Source: Candidatus Omnitrophota bacterium
GTDB lineage: Bacteria > Omnitrophota > Gorgyraeia > Gygaellales > Profunditerraquicolaceae
Length of the DNA stretch: 8,984 bases
Direction of reading: 5' to 3'
NCBI GenBank assembly: GCA_028715095.1
Contig: JAQUSM010000035.1
Location: 1-8,984, forward strand
The position numbers and the translations under genes were made by a program. The notes under the pieces were generated by a model. It ran no database searches, was not told the DNA's origin, and saw nothing but the letters and a program-made list of their open reading frames with translations. This document shows, in pieces, positions 6,023-8,984 of this stretch (its first letter is position 1; each line of letters starts with the position of its first letter).

Positions 6023-7313
6023 TTCCCCTGCCCACTCCGATATAGGTAAACCCCTTCTCCTTAAGCAGCCCGGGATCATATATATTTCTTGCGTCAATCA
6101 CCAGCGGCCGCTTAAGCAGCTTCTTTAATCTGGTAAAATCCATTTCTTTAAATTCATTCCATTCCGTGACCACAACAAGGCAATCAGCGGATTTGGCCGC
6201 CTGGTAGAGATCATTGCAAAAAATAACATCTTTTAAGAAATCCTTTGCCTTGCCCATTGCCTTTGGGTCGTAAACCTTTACTTTTGAGCCCTCTTGCACC
6301 AGGGCCTTAATCAAATCAATACTTGGGGCATTCCTTAAATCATCTGTATTAGGCTTAAAAGAAAGGCCCAATACCGCTATAGTCTTGTCTTTTATAACCC
6401 ACAATTCATCTTTAATCTTCTGCAAAACAAATTTCTTCTGCTCTTCATTGGTATTTCTTACGGCTTTAAGAATTCCAAAATCATAACCTAACTTTTCAGC
6501 GATATTTATAAAAGCCTCCAGGTCCTTGGGAAAACAGGACCCGCCATAGCCGATTCCGGCATGCAGAAAATGCCGGCCGATACGATTATCCAGGCCCATA
6601 CCCTCGGCTACCTCTTTCACATCCGCGCCCACCTTATCGCAAATACGGGATATAGCATTGATAAATGAAATCTTGGTAGCCAGAAAAGCGTTGGATGCAT
6701 GTTTTATCAACTCGGCGGATTTTATGTTGGTGACTAAAATCGGACGGTTCAAAGGTTGATACAGGCTAGTCATTATCTGCTTAGCCTTGGCGCTTTCTAC
6801 GCCCAATATAATCCGGTCAGGATGGGTGAAGTCATTTATGGCAGAGCCCTCTCTTAAGAACTCCGGGTTAGAAACTACGTCAAATTTATGGCCTTTCCTG
6901 ACATAAGTGGAGATTGTCTTTTTGACCCAGGCGCATGTCTCAACCGGCACAGTGGATTTCTCAACTATAAGGCGGTAACCGTCCATATTCAAGGCAATGC
7001 TGCGGGCTACATTTTCTATGCCGGTTAAATCCGCCTCGCCGTTTTCAAGAGCGGGGGTCCCTACGGCGATAAAAATAACCTCGCTGGACTTTACAGCCAG
7101 GCTGATGCTTGAGCTGAATTTCAGCCTTTTGTTTTTAAGGTTGAGTTTAACCATCTCCTCTAAACCCGGCTCGTAAATAGGTACTATCCCTTTTTTAAGA
7201 TATGCGATTTTCCTGGGGTCATTGTCAGCACAGATAACTTTATTGCCTAATTCGGCGAAACAAGCGCCGGTAACCAAACCCACATAACCGGAACCAATAA
7301 TCGAGATATTCAT
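6015..7313 (-). CDS. ugd: UDP-glucose 6-dehydrogenase
   Basis: This cytosolic enzyme oxidises UDP-glucose to UDP-glucuronate with two NAD. The 432-residue product has the full family layout. IIGSGYVGLVTG (5-16) binds NAD, D30 ends the second strand, and IYEPGLEEM is at 46-54. EKSTVPV follows at 118-124 and NPEFLREGSAINDF at 149-162. K204 lies in ELIKHASNAFLA, and the catalytic cysteine is C260 in GYGGSCFPKD. The C-terminal UDP-binding domain starts about residue 310 and contains LGLSFKPNTDDLRNAPS. The ATG at 7313 has a strong AGAGGAG site 4 nt upstream. It lies 25 nt after lptD and overlaps the second dehydrogenase by 8 nt. Its product is the substrate of the decarboxylase at the end of the operon. 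No truncation or missing catalytic residue is seen. Confidence 0.95.
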   Translation of the reverse strand: MNISIIGSGYVGLVTGACFAELGNKVICADNDPRKIAYLKKGIVPIYEPGLEEMVKLNLKNKRLKFSSSISLAVKSSEVIFIAVGTPALENGEADLTGIENVARSIALNMDGYRLIVEKSTVPVETCAWVKKTISTYVRKGHKFDVVSNPEFLREGSAINDFTHPDRIILGVESAKAKQIMTSLYQPLNRPILVTNIKSAELIKHASNAFLATKISFINAISRICDKVGADVKEVAEGMGLDNRIGRHFLHAGIGYGGSCFPKDLEAFINIAEKLGYDFGILKAVRNTNEEQKKFVLQKIKDELWVIKDKTIAVLGLSFKPNTDDLRNAPSIDLIKALVQEGSKVKVYDPKAMGKAKDFLKDVIFCNDLYQAAKSADCLVVVTEWNEFKEMDFTRLKKLLKRPLVIDARNIYDPGLLKEKGFTYIGVGRGNG

Positions 7314-7317
7314 TTAA

Positions 7318-7324
7318 CTCCTCT
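7318..7324 (-). promoter_or_regulatory. Ribosome binding site of ugd
   Basis: The minus strand reads AGAGGAG, TTAA, ATG within the 25-nt gap after lptD. It is the strongest Shine-Dalgarno in the sugar operon and fixes the ugd start at 7313. The gap has no room for a complete promoter or terminator, so ugd is probably co-transcribed with lptD. Confidence 0.75.
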
Positions 7325-7338
7325 TAAATTAAAGTATT

Positions 7339-8984
7339 TTATTGCGAGCCGGATTTCTTTTCAGTCACTGACTGGTCAAAGCCGAATTCGTTCTCAGGGA
7401 AGGCCTTAAGCCTGAAGACACAGAATATAGTCGTTCCGGAAATCTCTTTTTTATTAAGGGTAATATCCATATCCCAGCAGTGCAGGTCGCGGGTCAAGGT
7501 ATACTCCTGCTCCTGGGAGCCGAAATCAAGAGAGCTGGATTTCTTAAGGTTATAGCGCTGATAAATACCAAATTTCCATTTTGGGTTCAGGCGCCACTTT
7601 AAACCTAATGTAATTTCATTGCTGCCTTTTCTTTCATAGCGCTGGCCCATGGTAAACGAACGGTCTTTAGCAAAATCAAAAGAGACATCATAATTAACTA
7701 AAGAAAACTTATTGTAATTAATATTTGTATGATCCGAGTGTTCAAAGGTTGCATCGGATTCAAATCTTATCCAGGAATAAGGCAATATCTTTAATTTAAA
7801 AATAATGTCATCAAAATTACTCTTCAGGTTTTCCCCCGCCCGAGGGATAAGAAAAGCGTTATCCCCAGTTTTGGGATCAAGCACATAGTCAGTAGTAATC
7901 AAGAGGTCTAAAAAATCCACGCTCTGACCTTTACGCTTAGTCTGCAATTTATTGGATAAACCCAAAGTAGCGGTATTGCCGCGATTTATAGAATCCACGC
8001 TATCTATCTGTTTTATATTACTGATAGGAATAGTAGGCGGATGCGTATACAAATAGCCGATAGTAGGGGTAATAATATGGCGTAATCCATTAATATCCAA
8101 ACCGAGAAAGTTAGAATTAACATTAAAAATACGGTAAAATTTAGTGCTCATATCAGCGCCGCTGTAGAAGATTGTACGCACAAACCCGTCTAGGCCGTTA
8201 GCTCCTCTATCATAAAAAGTCTGACGGCTGGAAACAAAAGGCCTGAATTGGATAAAAGAAATCTTAGTCGGCAAGGAAAAGGTGTTTTTAGTATCAAGCC
8301 GGGTATCAGTCAAATCGTCGCCTATGCCGGAACCTTTCTTATTATATGTTCCAAGCTGGTTTATACTTTCAAAATAAAACGGGCTTTCGCCTAATTGCAA
8401 GCTTGGCAGGTTATAATTTATCTCCGGCTTTTTCTCTATCTGGTCAAACCAATGGTTAGTGCGCATTTGCAAAAGAACATCCAGGCTGGAATAATTAAAG
8501 GCATGGTGGAACAACGCATAGCTCAACGGCTGGGCATCTTTTTCATATTCGCGGAAGAAATAATCCTGCAGGAAATTACGGTTAGCAGGATATCTTGTAT
8601 CCTCTTTTCTTCTTTGGTCGGTAATCTTAAAAAACTCCGCGCTTAGATTGGTGCGTTCATCAATATCCCATTTATGGCGCCAACGCGTAAAATAACGGTT
8701 ATAATCAGATTTGGGAGGCCCTGTCGGCTGGTCAGGAGGCGTCTCCAGCGTATAATAAAATTTAAGATCACCTTTGCCAAACGGAGTTTTCACATAGTTC
8801 AGCTCAAAACCTTCGCCCCATCCTAATTTATTGCGGTAATCAAGGAAGGCCTTGCCGCTTACTTTATCCGTAAGATTCATGCGCCAGGCGCTCAAAAGAT
8901 ACGGGCCCCAGTCCTTGCGTGTTCCGGGCTCAACCTGCACATGCATAAACGGCTCTTTCATTGAATAATTAAACCTCGGAAGAT
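7339..8984 (-). CDS. lptD: LPS-assembly outer-membrane protein LptD, C-terminal barrel (5' end outside window)
   Basis: LptD with the lipoprotein LptE places lipopolysaccharide in the outer leaflet of the outer membrane. The frame is open to the right edge for about 547 codons. The Met codon at 8961 is internal, since the preceding codons read LPRFNYS in the same frame. The product is rich in alternating polar and aromatic residues typical of a beta-barrel. It has the LptD hallmark RHIITPTIGYLYTH in the middle and, near the end, TRDLHCWDMDI followed by a final strand pair and FPENEFGFDQ. E. coli LptD has about 784 residues, so the missing part would be the signal peptide and the periplasmic LptA-like domain. 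Only two cysteines are seen: one in HCWD (codon 7477-7479) and one in the next strand (FCVF). The adjacent Cys-Cys pair of E. coli is absent. The gene appears to head the nucleotide-sugar operon. Confidence 0.87.
   Translation of the reverse strand, partial: LPRFNYSMKEPFMHVQVEPGTRKDWGPYLLSAWRMNLTDKVSGKAFLDYRNKLGWGEGFELNYVKTPFGKGDLKFYYTLETPPDQPTGPPKSDYNRYFTRWRHKWDIDERTNLSAEFFKITDQRRKEDTRYPANRNFLQDYFFREYEKDAQPLSYALFHHAFNYSSLDVLLQMRTNHWFDQIEKKPEINYNLPSLQLGESPFYFESINQLGTYNKKGSGIGDDLTDTRLDTKNTFSLPTKISFIQFRPFVSSRQTFYDRGANGLDGFVRTIFYSGADMSTKFYRIFNVNSNFLGLDINGLRHIITPTIGYLYTHPPTIPISNIKQIDSVDSINRGNTATLGLSNKLQTKRKGQSVDFLDLLITTDYVLDPKTGDNAFLIPRAGENLKSNFDDIIFKLKILPYSWIRFESDATFEHSDHTNINYNKFSLVNYDVSFDFAKDRSFTMGQRYERKGSNEITLGLKWRLNPKWKFGIYQRYNLKKSSSLDFGSQEQEYTLTRDLHCWDMDITLNKKEISGTTIFCVFRLKAFPENEFGFDQSVTEKKSGSQ

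Noticed and set aside
6023..6097. N-terminal extension of the WbpA-type dehydrogenase from a TTG codon
   Set aside because: The added 25 residues are read out of frame through the end of ugd, are unlike the family, and the ATG at 6022 gives exactly the usual 436-residue length.
8959..8961. ATG as the start of the LptD gene
   Set aside because: The frame remains open upstream to the window edge and encodes LPRFNYS, so the Met is internal and the gene is partial.
1..8984. Mobile element, CRISPR array, tRNA, toxin-antitoxin or defence system
   Set aside because: Coding density is nearly complete with housekeeping and envelope genes, and I saw no repeats with regular spacing, transposase motifs or tRNA-like folds.

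Overview
The window reads as chromosome from a Gram-negative-type (diderm) bacterium. All eight protein genes lie on the minus strand, so transcription runs from high to low coordinates. An LptD outer-membrane barrel implies an LPS-bearing outer membrane. The moderately AT-rich sequence and the gene set (LptD, nucleotide-sugar enzymes, CvpA, NIF3, DnaG) would fit Candidatus Omnitrophota or a related candidate phylum. That placement is an inference from gene content and general protein style, not a search result.

The right-hand block (8984 down to 2855) looks like one cell-envelope operon. The order is lptD (its start lies beyond the window), UDP-glucose 6-dehydrogenase, a WbpA-type UDP-GlcNAc 6-dehydrogenase, a WbpP/TviC-type C4-epimerase and a UDP-glucuronate decarboxylase. 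The genes are 25 nt apart or overlap by 4 to 8 nt. The four enzymes form two short pathways: UDP-glucose to UDP-glucuronate to UDP-xylose, and UDP-GlcNAc to UDP-GlcNAc-uronate to (probably) UDP-GalNAc-uronate. These would supply acidic and pentose sugars for surface polysaccharide or LPS, the molecule that LptD inserts in the outer membrane. No glycosyltransferase is visible in the window.

A 72-nt gap (2783-2854) separates this block from the next. It holds a near-consensus sigma-70 promoter on the minus strand and a short inverted repeat directly before its -35 box. The promoter drives the left-hand block: a CvpA-family membrane protein, a NIF3-family (DUF34) metal protein and DNA primase DnaG. 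DnaG is cut by the left edge after about 439 residues. nif3 overlaps cvpA by 4 nt and dnaG begins 1 nt after nif3. The arrangement resembles the dnaG/rpoD neighbourhood of other bacteria, so rpoD may follow outside the window.

No gene-free stretch exceeds 300 bases. I found no tRNA, rRNA, CRISPR array, insertion sequence, prophage or attachment site. Nothing here is clearly a new system. The most useful observations are the operon logic, the promoter, the overlap-based start sites and a few residue-level departures from family norms.
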